DNA from: Epithemia pelagica
Taxonomy: Eukaryota > Bacillariophyta > Bacillariophyceae > Surirellales > Surirellaceae
DNA length: 64,000 bases
NCBI GenBank assembly: GCA_946965045.2
Contig: OX337235.1
Span: forward strand, 3,729,928 to 3,793,927
Reading direction: 5' to 3'
Every line of letters begins with the position of its first letter. Positions within the stretch are counted from its first letter, which is position 1. A program made the position numbers and the translations under genes. The notes under the pieces are model-generated. The model was given only the letters and a program-made list of their open reading frames with translations. It ran no database searches and was not told the DNA's origin. Of the stretch, positions 19,800 to 31,300 are shown piece after piece.

Positions 19800-22700
19800 C
19801 TGTTCTACAAGACGGTCGAGAAGCTCATCTATATATTACTAGTGACAACAATCCTCTACATGTCTGTCCTAGTATATAGTGATGATGATGCTAGGTCGGC
19901 TAACCCTTCCCAAGATGACAAGACGAGTCTGCGGCCTAAGCTATGGTTTCTAACACCAACATGCAATAGCAACAGGATACGACGACAAACAAGGAAACCA
20001 AGATGGAATAGACAAACAATGCTAATGTTATGCATGGCAACAATACTCGCAGCTCCGATAACAGGCAAACCAGCCGCAGCACATCAAGTCAAGTTCGACT
20101 CCGATAGCCAGCCCGTGTTTGTTGACAACTGTGCAACATCGTCTATCACAAACGATATCACCGACTGCATAACAGCAATCCAGCCCGTAAGAAGAAAGAT
20201 CAAGGGCATTGCAGGATTGTTCAAAATGGAAATCTACTCCACGACGATCAAGTGGCACTTCGAAGACGACAACGGTGCCATCCATACATTCGTCCTGCCT
20301 CGATCATTCTACATACCATCGACCTCCAACAGACTGTTCTCTCCCCAACACTGGGCACAAGTAGCCAAAGACCACAAGCCGAATCCAGATGGCACTCGCT
20401 GCATCACCACAGCTGACAACATCATTCTCGAATGGAACCAACGCGAATCTACGAGAACCATCCCACTCAATCGAAGAGGAACGAATGTGGGACAGCTGTA
20501 CACTGCAAACGGTATGCTCAAGTTCCATGCTTTCTGCTGCACAGTACATGCGACACCGGAGGAAGAAGATGAGAATCCACCGATCGTTAGTCATGCGAAT
20601 CTGATCGAGGATGACGAAAGCATCAACGAGAACTCACCAAGCGCCCAGATCGAACAAGATTCCAACGATGTAGAACTTGACATGGATGACGAGCACAACG
20701 AACAGTATTTTCCGCAACGGGATCAGCCCATCACCACGGATTTTCTCTTCGAAGATGAAAAAGTGGTACATGTGATTCCCAATGAAGAAGAAGTGCCAAT
20801 CAAAAACCCGACGGTTGAACTCCTACGCGTTCATCATCGTCTCGGCCATCTGTCATTTGCTAAGATTCATGAAATGGCACGACGAGGTGAATTGCCCAAG
20901 CGACTCGGTTCATGCGCTGTTCCAGCATGTACAGCCTGTATGTACGGGAAAGCGACGAAGAAACCATGGCGAGTGAAAGGTACAAGGGGTACACTGGATG
21001 TTATGACTCGTCCAGGCCAATGTGTATCGGTCGACCAACTCATATCGACAACACCAGGATATATTGCCCACTTACGAGGTACTCCAACACGCGATAGATA
21101 TCGGGTAGCGACTGTTTTCGTGGACCACTACTCTGGTATAGGGTACGTCCACCTACAATGATCGACGTCGGCTGCGGATACCATCGAAGCAAAGGAGCGA
21201 TTTGAAGCATGGGCGGATACGCACGGGGTCGCAATCATGCACTATCATGCAGACAACGGCATTTTTGCTGACAACCAATTTCGCAAAGCAGTAAGAGACA
21301 AAGGACAGCGCTTGACGTTCAGCGGAGTCAACGCGCATTTTCAGAGCGGTATGGCCGAGAGGCGCATAAGGGACCTACAAGATTCAGCACGGACTATGCT
21401 ACTCCATGCACATCGTCGATGGCCCTCTGCTATTACTCCGAACCTCTGGCCCTATGCAGTACGCTATGCATCGGATATCTTCAACTCTGCACCTATGGCG
21501 AAACATAAGAATACGACGCCTTTGGAACTCTTCTCTGGTTCCCCAGCACGATTCAACCTGCGACACGCGCACACATTTGGATGTCCAAGTTATGTCCTAG
21601 ACAATGCTCTACAATCAGGAAAAGGGATTCCCAAATGGTCCGAAGGCTCTCGGATTGGTATCTTCTTGGGATACTCCGCCCAACACTCAAGAACCGTGGG
21701 GCTTATTCTCTCGTTGTCCTCCGGTTTATCTTCTCCACAATTCCATGTTCAATATGATGACCGTTTTGAGACTATGCGACGTAGTTTCGGGGAAGTACAA
21801 CCTGTCTCCTACTGGCAGCAGAAGGCCGGGTTCCGCAAGGGTAAAACCATGGATCAGTCCCAACCAGATCACCACACTACCGACACACGTGACTCACAAC
21901 TACCCTCACAAATGAGGGAGGTAGATCACAATTCTACCCTAGAGGAGCCACCTATAGTTCCGTTACCAGTCGACAATGAAGAGCTAATCCAGCCGACAAA
22001 TGAGGGAGCCTTTGGAGTCCGCAGGTCACAACGACAACCCAAACCAACTATGCGATATCAAGACTATATGGATTCTTTGGGGGACGACCTAGATCCTCTA
22101 GGTGAGCTGGCAGTGACGTTACCTGGGTTGATCTCCATGACCGCACAGGCCCAAGCAAATCCAGATGTCATGTATTGGCACGAAGCCATGCGACAACCAG
22201 ATCGATTGGAATTTATAAAGGCTGCACAAAAGGAGGTCCAGGATCACACCGCAAACGGTCTCTGGGAAGTGGTTCGACGACAAGATATACCACCGGGTAG
22301 CTATGTGACTAGAGCAGTATGGAGTTGTGTCCGGAAGCGGAAACTGCAGACAGGTGAAATCTATAAATGGAAGTCACGCTTGGCATTTGATGGATCAAGA
22401 CAGACCAAAGGGGTGAACTATTGGGAGACTTATGCTCCCGTAGTCCAATGGCCTGTGGTCCGCTATGTCTTAACGACGGCTATTTCGCAAGGATGGGCGA
22501 TGAAGCAGATAGACTATGTCCTCGCCTATACTCAAGCCGTGGCGGAAACTGATATGTACATGGAGGCACCTAGAGGGTTTACATTCGACACGACCGGAAA
22601 ACAACGAGCCGAAGATTTTGTTCTCAAGATTAAACGGAATTACTACGGTCAGAAACAGGCCGCGCGTGTCTGGAATAAACACCTAGTACAGCAATTGGAA

Positions 22701-23771
22701 CAAGTGGGATTCAAACAGAGTGATCATGATGAATGTGTCTTCTACAAAGGACGCAGCCTCTATATCCTGTACACAGACGACTCCATCTTAACAGGGCCTG
22801 ATCCACAGGAACTCGACGATATCATCACCCAGATGCAGGACATTGGGCTTAAGATTACATATGAAGACGGAGTAGAAGATTTTCTTGGAGTCAACATTAC
22901 AAAACAACAGACCGGACATCTTCACCTCTCCCAGACTCGCTTGATCGACGCTATCCTTGATGATCTGCGATTACCAGCGGACACGAATACTCGCGACGTG
23001 CCGGCAGCAACCACAGTGAAGATGCGCGCCGATGATGATGGGGACCCCTTTGATGGACACTTCAACTATCGCTCGGTCATCGGGAAACTGAATTTCCTCG
23101 AGAAAAGTACACGACCTGATATATCCTACGCAGTACATCAATGTGCACGCTTTTCCGCGAATCCAAAGCAGGTACACGGACGAGCAGTAAAGCAGATTGG
23201 GCGCTACCTCGCTGGTACACGGTCACGAGGACTCGTGCTCAAACCACAGGACAAAGAAAATTTCGACGTTTATGCCGATGCCGATTTTTGTGGCAACTTC
23301 AATAAGACAGATATGCCACGATCAGACATGGCCCGATCGCGTTCCGGATATGTCATCTTTTATGGAGGTTGTCCCATAGTGTGGGCATCAAAGTTACAGT
23401 CCGAGATTGCACTGTCCACAACGGAAGCGGAAATTATCAGCCTCTCTACTTCATTGCGTACAGTCATCCCACTAATGAACATTACGAAAGAGATGAAATC
23501 ACTCGGCTTCCCTGTCCTGTCAACACAACCCAGAGTGCATTGTCGAGCTTTTGAAGACAATAACGGAGCTTACGAATTGGCTACGGTCTATAAGTATCGA
23601 CCACGCACGCGATACCTCTGTACCAAGCTATTTCATTTCAAGTCCTACGTCGAGAAGAAAGAGATTACGATCCTCCCTTGCGATACGGAGTTGCAGACCG
23701 CGGATATCTTTACCAAAGCACTGGATAAAGAGACGTTCGAGCGGCATCGCACGCGTATTATGGGCTGGTAG
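19773..23771 (+). pseudogene. pol: El1 pol, with one nonsense codon
   Basis: In frame with the main part of gag, and open from after the gag TGA apart from a TGA at 21159-21161, where El2 has CGA (Arg). Domains in order: hydrophobic segment (LIYILLVTTILYMSVLVY), protease-like VDNCATSSI, integrase HHCC (HRLGH...CTACMYG) and DDE (SVDQ, HADNGIF, MAERRI), RT with YTDDSILTG in place of YVDD, RNase H YADADFCG, and the terminal motif TADIFTKAL. The premature stop falls in the integrase core, so no full-length Pol can be made without suppression of that codon too. Confidence 0.9.
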
Positions 23772-23797
23772 TCAGATTTTCACGCTGCGTGAGGGAG

Positions 23798-24252
23798 TGT
23801 TCGAATATTGTACATGCGGGCATATGTAACTGATGGGGACCTTGGGGGACCGCAGACGCAAACCTCATGACTCCATTAGGCCAAACGCATCATCGAACCG
23901 CCTTTCACAAAATGCAAAACGACGGACGATGGATCCAGGCGACGATGCCTATGTAACGATCGACAATGCCTATGTAACGATTGTCGTTCTTAAGGACGGG
24001 ATCCCATGACCATTGTCATAACGGTCCATGGCCCTAAGTGAATCAGAAGATACTTAGAGGCAGCGATATCCCACGAACGGTGGCAGGCCCGTCCATAACA
24101 CATCTCGTCGCCCAAATTGGTGATACAACGTCTCCACCAACGATTCAACGCATCGACGACAGTTGGGAACGGAGACGTAGAACCTAACACCGTAGACACA
24201 CAATTTTTGCAACAAGAGTCCTTTTCTTTACTCGCTAGTAAGGAAAACAACA
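23798..24252 (+). repeat. El1 3' LTR
   Basis: A 455-bp LTR, preceded by the purine-rich tract GAGGGAG, and followed by the repeated target bases TCTTCC. Confidence 0.94.
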
Positions 24253-25050
24253 TCTTCCTAGTTCAGATGGATTGACGTCAATCATTTCCTGCAATCACCT
24301 TTAACAAACAGCAGCACACATGCGAGTCCCTGGACGACATTGAATCGTCGTTTATCCACGGCACGAAGAGCATGCTGTGCTGTTGCGGTGAACAATCGAT
24401 ATATTGTGGTAATGGGTGGATCGAACAGGTGGCAAGACTTATCGTCGGTTGAGATTATGGATACCAGCAACGAAACTGTTACTGCAGGGCCATCCATGAC
24501 TTTTCCTGGACAAATGTGGGCCAGTGTGGTCATTGGTCTCCGTATATTTGTCGTTGGAGGCCGTGACGAGGACGGCAACGCTTACTCGGTGGAGTATTTG
24601 GACTTTACAAAGCCAAGTGACAATGAAGAGACAAACGAGGAGACTATCGGTCAAGTTATTTCCTCCTCGGTCACTTGGACCACTCATTCTGATTTGGTAC
24701 TCTCCAGCCAACGAGGTAAGGATACCTGTGCAGTGGTTGCCGTGGGATCTTGTCTGGTTGTGGTGGCTAAACAAGACTTTCCAACCACGAAAATCTTGGA
24801 TACGCACCGCAACCGTGCATGGTATCTTCCGCGAGTCGGACATCGTCTTGAAGGCTACAGAATGGTGACTGTTGACAATCAAGTTGCCGTGATTGGTGGA
24901 TGGCGCAATCCGTCCTGTGCGACATTCCCACTAATGGACAAGCATACGTGAGGTTTTCGTCGACTGTGTGAACAGCCGCCCAATGAATGGTATCATTTTC
25001 GGGAAGCAATGGGTTGCTCACATGCTGATATCCCACCTTTCTCCACCTCG
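24253..25050 (+). pseudogene. Kelch gene 3, 3' part
   Basis: Continues the Kelch protein after El1: FRWIDVNHFLQSPLTNSS, then blades ending YIVVMGG, IFVVGG, CLVVVA and VAVIGG. Apart from the insertion it carries a frame change just after the junction (the 5' part and FRWID are out of phase) and a TGG to TGA nonsense at 24949-24951 (KHT*GFRRLCEQ). Homology continues to about 25050. The gene was probably decaying independently of the transposon. Confidence 0.85.
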
Positions 25051-25458
25051 ACATCAAATTGTAAACGAGCAAGGCCCAATACGCACCGATGCGATTGAGG
25101 GAAAGATAAAGCCTGATGTGTGTGACTGTTATATCCTACAAGTAATGGTTGGAATAATGTTGTAGATATTCATGAACTTGCCTTGCAGTAGGAAAGAAAA
25201 AGGAAAAGGCAATGGCAAAGCTATAGTATAATCATTTTGTTCTCAAACACACTTGTCTTTTTCTCTGGTGAATCCTTGTAGTAGAAATAATGCAATAATG
25301 TGATCGGCGTCCGGCAAAGACAAAAAAAAACAATGGATTATCCAGAGGTTTGCAATGTGTTGTTTGCTAGATTACAAACTTCTATAAGAGGCACAAACGA
25401 ATCACTGCGCCTGTAGGACGGCACTCGTTGTATTCTCTTAAAGAGCGACGGATATCAC
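25051..25458. other. Intergenic, no gene recognised
   Basis: AT-richer stretch with short homopolymer runs (an A9 tract near 25323) and no recognisable coding signal. Confidence 0.4.
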
Positions 25459-26610
25459 CTAATGCTCTTTCTTATCCCAAATCTCACCGTCCTCAACCTC
25501 TACCGTATACAACCGTGTGCCAGCACTGTAGAAGGTGCCTCGGGATTTATCATGTCTCCGTCTAAAGTCGATTGCAATCACACGACAAGTTTCATAATCC
25601 CACGCCGACATATAAAATAAGCCGTTGTCCTCCTCGTCATTGACACCATCAACCCGTGCTTGAACGGTTGCTCCTAATAGAGAAGATGGATCAAAGCGGG
25701 TCACTCCTGCACTTCATGTTCATTCAATTCTTGTTTCAAATCGAGACGTTACCATCCATCGGTATAGGCATCGGCAATGACACCAATGTGCCATTACTGA
25801 CCTTCGCGAACTTGAGCAGTTGAACCGGATACCAGCCAGGCGTTTCTCGAAGGTGTGGGCCAAGGATTGGGCATGCCAGCAGTAATGGATATCGGAGACG
25901 GTGCCACAGCATGACGAGGCTCCAAAGAGATCCCTTGCACAGGTACCAACGGCAAAACAAACCTTTGCTTTCCTGCCATAACAGTTTCTTTCTGGTGGAA
26001 CGCATGCGGTTCGTGAATCGTCTCCAAAGCAGAACTATCTGCCGTTGTTTCAAGGCGACTCGACATCAATTTGGAGGACGACGCAAGAGTGCCTGGCTCC
26101 GAAACGAGATATTGAATCGAGGCATGGTCGGCTGTTTCCATGGCTATCGTCAAGAGCCGTTCTGACATGACGATAGGCCAACGCTGTGGCTCGGTATACA
26201 CCAAACCACCATTCCGACAATACGGGTTCTATTGTTTCTTGAAGCAACCAATGCAAGACAGGATATACGGCTTGACTCAATAACCGATGTGACACCAATT
26301 GCAAGGCTTGTGAATGACTCATGAGAAACAATTGTCCATCTTGTCCTTGCTGCAAAAACCGAGCGACCTCCCCTGTTTCTTGTCCATGTCTTAGTGTCTG
26401 GTATATCCATTTTGCCACCGCGTCGCATGACATCCATATCATGGCAGACGGATTCCGCTCGTCACGGTCGCTATTGGTGCTGACAAAGGCTTGAATGTGT
26501 TGATTCAAGTTGCGATCGCCCCAATGGCCCTTGTGACAATGCCCAAGTAATGCGATCCACCCAATCGATATTCTTCCAAAACATCGGAGCGAGTCGGAAA
26601 GGTCGACCAC
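25459..26610 (-). pseudogene. Unknown protein gene, multiply frameshifted
   Basis: Three or four adjacent minus-strand frames look like pieces of one protein. The first is 26610 to about 26200 (MVDLSDSLRCFGRISIGWIA ... EPVLSEWWFGVY). It changes frame near 26190 into TEPQRWPIVMSERLLTIAME, again near 25850 into TPGWYPVQLLKFAKVSNGTL, and ends as TRFDPSSLLGATVQARVDGV ... VEVEDGEIW at 25459. Composition is normal for a soluble protein. I do not recognise the family. The gene ends about 80 bp upstream of the stop of the peptidase gene on the same strand. A spliced gene is an alternative, but the joins show no clear GT-AG introns. Confidence 0.4.
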
Positions 26611-26690
26611 CCCTCCCTCACAAGATCGGCACAGTTATCTTCATGACTCAAGACGGAGGCAAACGAGAAGCAATGGATTGATTCATTGAT

Positions 26691-27809
26691 CTATTTTTCT
26701 TGCGACAAGGACGCAGTGACATACTGCACAAGTCCACGACGCTTGCAAATCAGAATACCAGAGCCGACAGACGTATGCGATTCTGCACAGCTGTCTGCCA
26801 AAGTCCCTTCATCCGCTACTTTCATCCTTTTGTTCGATTCCGCCCTGTCACTTTGTTGCATCTGGTGGATTCTCAAGCTCTCTACAGTAAGGGCTGAATT
26901 GACAGAGTCTGTGTGAATTGCGATTGCCTTACCCCTGTAAACATGTGGTCCTCCACAGGAACCGTCAAAGCCTCCAGTTTGGAAGTCAATGTAATTCTTT
27001 TTCACCAAACCAACAGATCCCTGCTTGGGAATGACATGGAGTCTGTCAGTGTATTCCGTGTCATATCGAAACAATGTAACAGGAACATGATAAAAAGTCA
27101 TTGGCTCGCTTGCCCCATCCCTTGGGATGTCTGCTATTGAAGAGGCAACAGGTATCGTCTGCGGAAAGACACAACCATCACTGCGCTCGAGCACAGCCCA
27201 GTCATTCTCAAAGTGAAACTTTTTGACCGTGACAGGTATCTCGACTTTGCCTTGTTCCGGTGAAATGACACCATTGTTGCGCACCAGGACCGTTGTGAGA
27301 AAGAGTGGTTCGTCAATGAGTTGTATTTCGCCACTGGTCTCGTCCTTGCTCGAGATGACATGTCCGGCGGTGAGTACAGCCGTCTTTGTCACCGCAAAAG
27401 CCGTGGCGATCACCACAATTTCATGTTCATGTGGTTTGGAATACAAAATGTAAATGCTGTCATGGAAAGGATAGCCTGGGTCACCGGACGGCTGTTTCTT
27501 TGGAGCGGGTGCCACCACGATCAAGGGGTGATGGTCGGATGTGGGAGGAGATGTATCCTTCAACTCATCCACTATCTCTTTCAATTTCCTGCCTGGGTTA
27601 TACTTTTTCTTGTCACGAAAAGATTTCGGTGGGAAGACAATCAAATCATCAAAATCACAGTGTTGGAGAGACTTGCTTTTTCGAGGGTGCACCAAACCTT
27701 TCAAGTCGGCAACATGAGTATCAGGTGCTGGACTAATTTGTATAGGGTCGCCCTCCGGCTCATCCTTTCCCTTGTAGTAGAGCTGAACCCAAACAGATGA
27801 AGAAGACAT
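26691..27809 (-). CDS. Crinkler-like N-domain fused to a chymotrypsin-fold peptidase with Cys nucleophile
   Basis: A 372-aa protein. Residues about 5-105 resemble the ubiquitin-like header of Crinkler (CRN) proteins: VADLKGLV, FDDLIVFPPKS, LKEIVDEL and the strand HPLIVVAP. Residues about 128-305 form a trypsin-like peptidase: VLTAGH (His150), FENDWAVL (Asp203) and FDGSCGGP. In the last motif the position of the usual Ser (GDSGGP) is Cys285. The tail (about 330-372) is also found as a fragment at 5866-5945. No signal peptide is seen. CRN headers occur in stramenopiles and other eukaryotes on effector-like and conflict proteins; a protease in that role is inference. The gene starts at ATG 27809, 293 bp downstream of El4 (same strand). 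Confidence 0.7.
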   Translation of the reverse strand: MSSSSVWVQLYYKGKDEPEGDPIQISPAPDTHVADLKGLVHPRKSKSLQHCDFDDLIVFPPKSFRDKKKYNPGRKLKEIVDELKDTSPPTSDHHPLIVVAPAPKKQPSGDPGYPFHDSIYILYSKPHEHEIVVIATAFAVTKTAVLTAGHVISSKDETSGEIQLIDEPLFLTTVLVRNNGVISPEQGKVEIPVTVKKFHFENDWAVLERSDGCVFPQTIPVASSIADIPRDGASEPMTFYHVPVTLFRYDTEYTDRLHVIPKQGSVGLVKKNYIDFQTGGFDGSCGGPHVYRGKAIAIHTDSVNSALTVESLRIHQMQQSDRAESNKRMKVADEGTLADSCAESHTSVGSGILICKRRGLVQYVTASLSQEK

Positions 27810-28102
27810 GATGATATTTTGCTGTTGCCGTTATTGACGTATCGTGTATCGTCGTCTTCGTTGTTGCTATTGTTGTTGCAACATTGAAAGCGACTGCTGC
27901 GGCTGTTGTTCTTGTTGTTGCCGCTGCGGAGTGTCTTTTTATTGGTGTTGCTGTTGGATGCTCAGTCGGTCGTCGTTGTTGCTCTTCCGGTGATGTTGTT
28001 GCAACGTTGACTTCGGCATTGTCGTTGCTGCGCTGTTGTATGTTGGTGTTATAATGAAAAGTATTGACAGAGGAGGCTCGCCAGGCGCATCGCCAAAATA
28101 CT

Positions 28103-28266
28103 TGATAGAATCCGTTCCAAAGAAAGACTAAGATAAGCGTTACAACTACATCCATCGCATAAAACCAGTAAAGTGGCCCCCCGGCCATAAGGCCCAATCT
28201 ACGTCGCCATAAGGCCCAATCTACGTCATGCTGACGTATCAATCCCGTATCGACCAGAATGAGACA
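28103..28266 (-). repeat. El4 3' LTR
   Basis: A 164-bp LTR with an internal 22-bp tandem duplication around CATAAGGCCCAATCTACGTC. Confidence 0.92.
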
Positions 28267-28312
28267 GTCCCCGCCAGTGGATCAACCAATGAGAGTTGAG
28301 TTACTGGCCCCA

Positions 28313-31300
28313 TTAGAGGTGTGCGGGATTGGTCCCATTGGTAGATAAGGACGGAGGACCGCCTGCCCCGAAAGCGGCCGAATACGTAAACTGCGAAATG
28401 AGAATATTCCGACGTTCCCGTGGTAAGATCTTGGTGAAAAGATCAGCGATGTTGGATTCAGTATCTTCCTTGCCCACACGGATAATAGATGCCGCTGCTG
28501 CCTCGCGTACCGAGTGGTAGTTGATAGCATTGTGCCTCTTGCTCAAGACTGAAGACGGGAGACTCGTGTTTTTCACGACACCCCGGTTGTCACAGAGAAC
28601 ACTCGCCGGACCAACCAAAGGAACCCCAAACATCCGAAGTTTGTACCGTAATGCGACGATCATTTCCTTGGCGATACGAAGCGCGACAAATTCGCTGCCA
28701 AAACTTGAAGTTTCAACGGTATTTTGCCTCTTGGAGTACCACAAGATGGGAGCATTTTGCACAAAGATGAGTATACCGGTGTGAGATCGACGAGTGACAA
28801 CGTTTCCAGCATGGTCAGCATCCACGAAACATGTGATACTGACAGGACGCCCCAATGGTGGAGGCATTTTACTTGGAATCTCCTCGGCAACTTCGCCGTA
28901 AAACTCTTTCCAATCGTCAATTGGCACTTGGGGAAAACATGACTCATCCAGCACCACGTCCTTTGGATCAAAGACCAGCTTCAGCTTCGAGTGCGACTTG
29001 AGGAAAGCAAATATGTGATAGACTGCCTCCAAGTGACCGACCCTCGGGTTTGCCAAGAATTGTGAAAGAATGGACACTTCCAAGTAGATGTCCACTCGCC
29101 CAATCTCCACGGCCCAACGTAACACACCAATCAACTGTTGATACCGCGACGTTAATGCTGCGTTGAGTTCTGGGGTTGTGTCCAACTCCGGCTTGTAAGA
29201 AGAGACAACCGGTACCTTGGCCGTCGTTTTAAGGTGTTTCCCGTCCCCGTCTTCCTTGAGAAGATCTTCCACGATTCGAATCGCGTTGGCGACATATTTT
29301 TCACTGGACATGCCCCATGCCCATGACCCGCTTGGCAAGTTGTGTTTATATATCTGAGCGCCGAGATACACTGTTGGCTCACCCACGCTCCCTGCTTTGA
29401 TCTTGTAATGTTTATCAATCTCGTCAAGTACCGGATGCGGATCTTCGCTTACCAGTAGTATGTCATCCACATAGACTAATATGATCTCATAATATTCCTC
29501 TCCCGAGCTTCTCCTCGCCTTCCTCCGTAGGACACATGGATCCGCTTGGGTGTCAATGAAACCCATATCATAAAGGGTCACCATGAGCGTGGCCCGCCAA
29601 CTTGCACCGGAGGATTTCAGCCCGTATAGGGCCCTTACCATGACACAGACCTTTCCCTGAAACTCGTTCCCCACTTCCGGACCCCCATGAAACCAAATCT
29701 TCTCTCGACATGGCGCATTCAAGTAGGCATTACCTATATCACACGCGAGTACCTTTAGCCCATTGAGTGCGGCAATGAGAAAAGCAATCCTGATTGAGTC
29801 TCGGCTGACGACGCTCGAGTAGGTCAGGCTTGACGGCGCGTCAGTCATATGCCCCCCTGCCACGAGCCGTGCCTTCCTGGTAAGATCCATTTTTATGTCA
29901 AAAACCATATGACATTTAATTTCCGTATACCCGATGAGCTGCCGCCCTGCTCGTACCTCTTCTAGATCCAGATCGTCCCTCGCTTCCCATGCTACCTTCA
30001 CTACCCTGAGCTCCTTGTCTATCGCATCCCTCCAGAAGGTAGTTCCAGTTACCTCATCAATCTTTAGTGCCTCTTCAACCGAATGGGGTAGCTTTATCCC
30101 ATATTTCTCCGTGGTCTTCCAATATTTCTTCTTCACTTTCTTCACCATCCGACGCATATGGTTTAGCGTCTGTGGCACCCACCACTTGAATGCTGGTTCT
30201 TCCACTAGCCCTTGTGCGACCGCGTACTCTGCCAACTCGACTGCGTACCCATTTTTCGCGTCCCTAAGAGGTATCCACATTTGCGTCCCGTCTCGACATT
30301 CGACAGCTATTTCCCATCCTTTCGTCGTTTTCTTCGGGTGCCGATTCCCGTTCTGTCCCACATGGTATCCGTCCTCGATGGCCACAGCGTCCCCGTTTTT
30401 CCTGTGACCGACGATCTCCTGTATAACGACGTATCTCTTTCCCTCCGTGTCCAGCTGTGAATAGAGATTTTCCGCCACCAAGTTGGCAGTGTATTCCTGT
30501 ATCACGCCACCAGGAAAGCTTACCTGGTACGTTCTTGTGTCGAATTTCGGGTTTCGATTGGACTTTCCTACTGGCTTGCCATCTAACCCTTTTTGCCGTT
30601 TTTCCACTGTGCCAAACATCTGCTCACCTCCCATCTCGACTTGTATCTGTGCTCCGATGTACTCGTCGTATCCTTCCCCGTGCAAATCGGCCTCATCTGT
30701 CTCCTCGACGATCATGTCACCATATTCGTCGTCCGTTGGGACGATCCCGACACGTCCCCGTCTTTCCTCTTCCGGTTCTACATCCTCGAGATAACCCGGC
30801 CCATTTCCTTCTTCATCGGTGAAATTCTGATCGTCTAACCTCTCCTCAACAATCAACTTGAATTGTTTGACCCTTTCGGCAATGTCTGGCTTTCCCATAT
30901 CTTCTTCCGTGACATGTTGCACCGTTGTCCGAGCAATCACCTTTCCCCCCTTTGTCAAGATCCAGTAGCAAAGGTCACTCCCGATTCGATGCGCAATCCC
31001 TAACCAGTATCCCAGCTGCACGAGATCGTCCGCTGCATCTGTTTTGGCATTGTTGTGAAACCACACGAGGTCATAGAAGGAAAAATCAATCCACTCCGAG
31101 ATGTCCGGTGTATCTCCTGAGAGTCGTTCTAAGCCGGATCGGCCGTCATGTCCCCGGGCGACTCGACTGAGTACACCGGCCTCGTAAACAAGACCATAGT
31201 CCCAAAGCCTTCTTGGGACATGAAGATCCATGGCACGTCTGTGCCACCTCTGTTTGAGCAACCCGATCTCGCGTTCGGCACGGTGATTTTGTTTCCCCGT

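Larger units (their letters stand above)
18036..24252 (+). mobile_element. El1: Ty1/Copia LTR retrotransposon inserted in Kelch gene 3
   Basis: A 6217-bp element with 455-bp LTRs (18036-18490 and 23798-24252) that differ at about two positions, so the insertion is young. The flanks share TCTTCC. It has a purine tract GAGGGAG before the 3' LTR and Copia gene order. It is nearly identical along its length to El2 (50959-57175), which is the same length. Two lesions disable it: a net 2-bp deletion early in gag and an Arg CGA to TGA change in the integrase region. Confidence 0.96.

Noticed and set aside
18036-24252. Possibility that El1 and El2 are one element duplicated by assembly error
   Set aside because: They differ at scattered positions, have different target duplications and are flanked by different Kelch genes, so they are separate insertions.
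27760-28242. 160-aa minus-strand frame upstream of the peptidase
   Set aside because: It starts inside the El4 LTR and runs through a CAA/TTG-rich promoter stretch; no domain. The same LTR peptide start occurs at 34526-34723.
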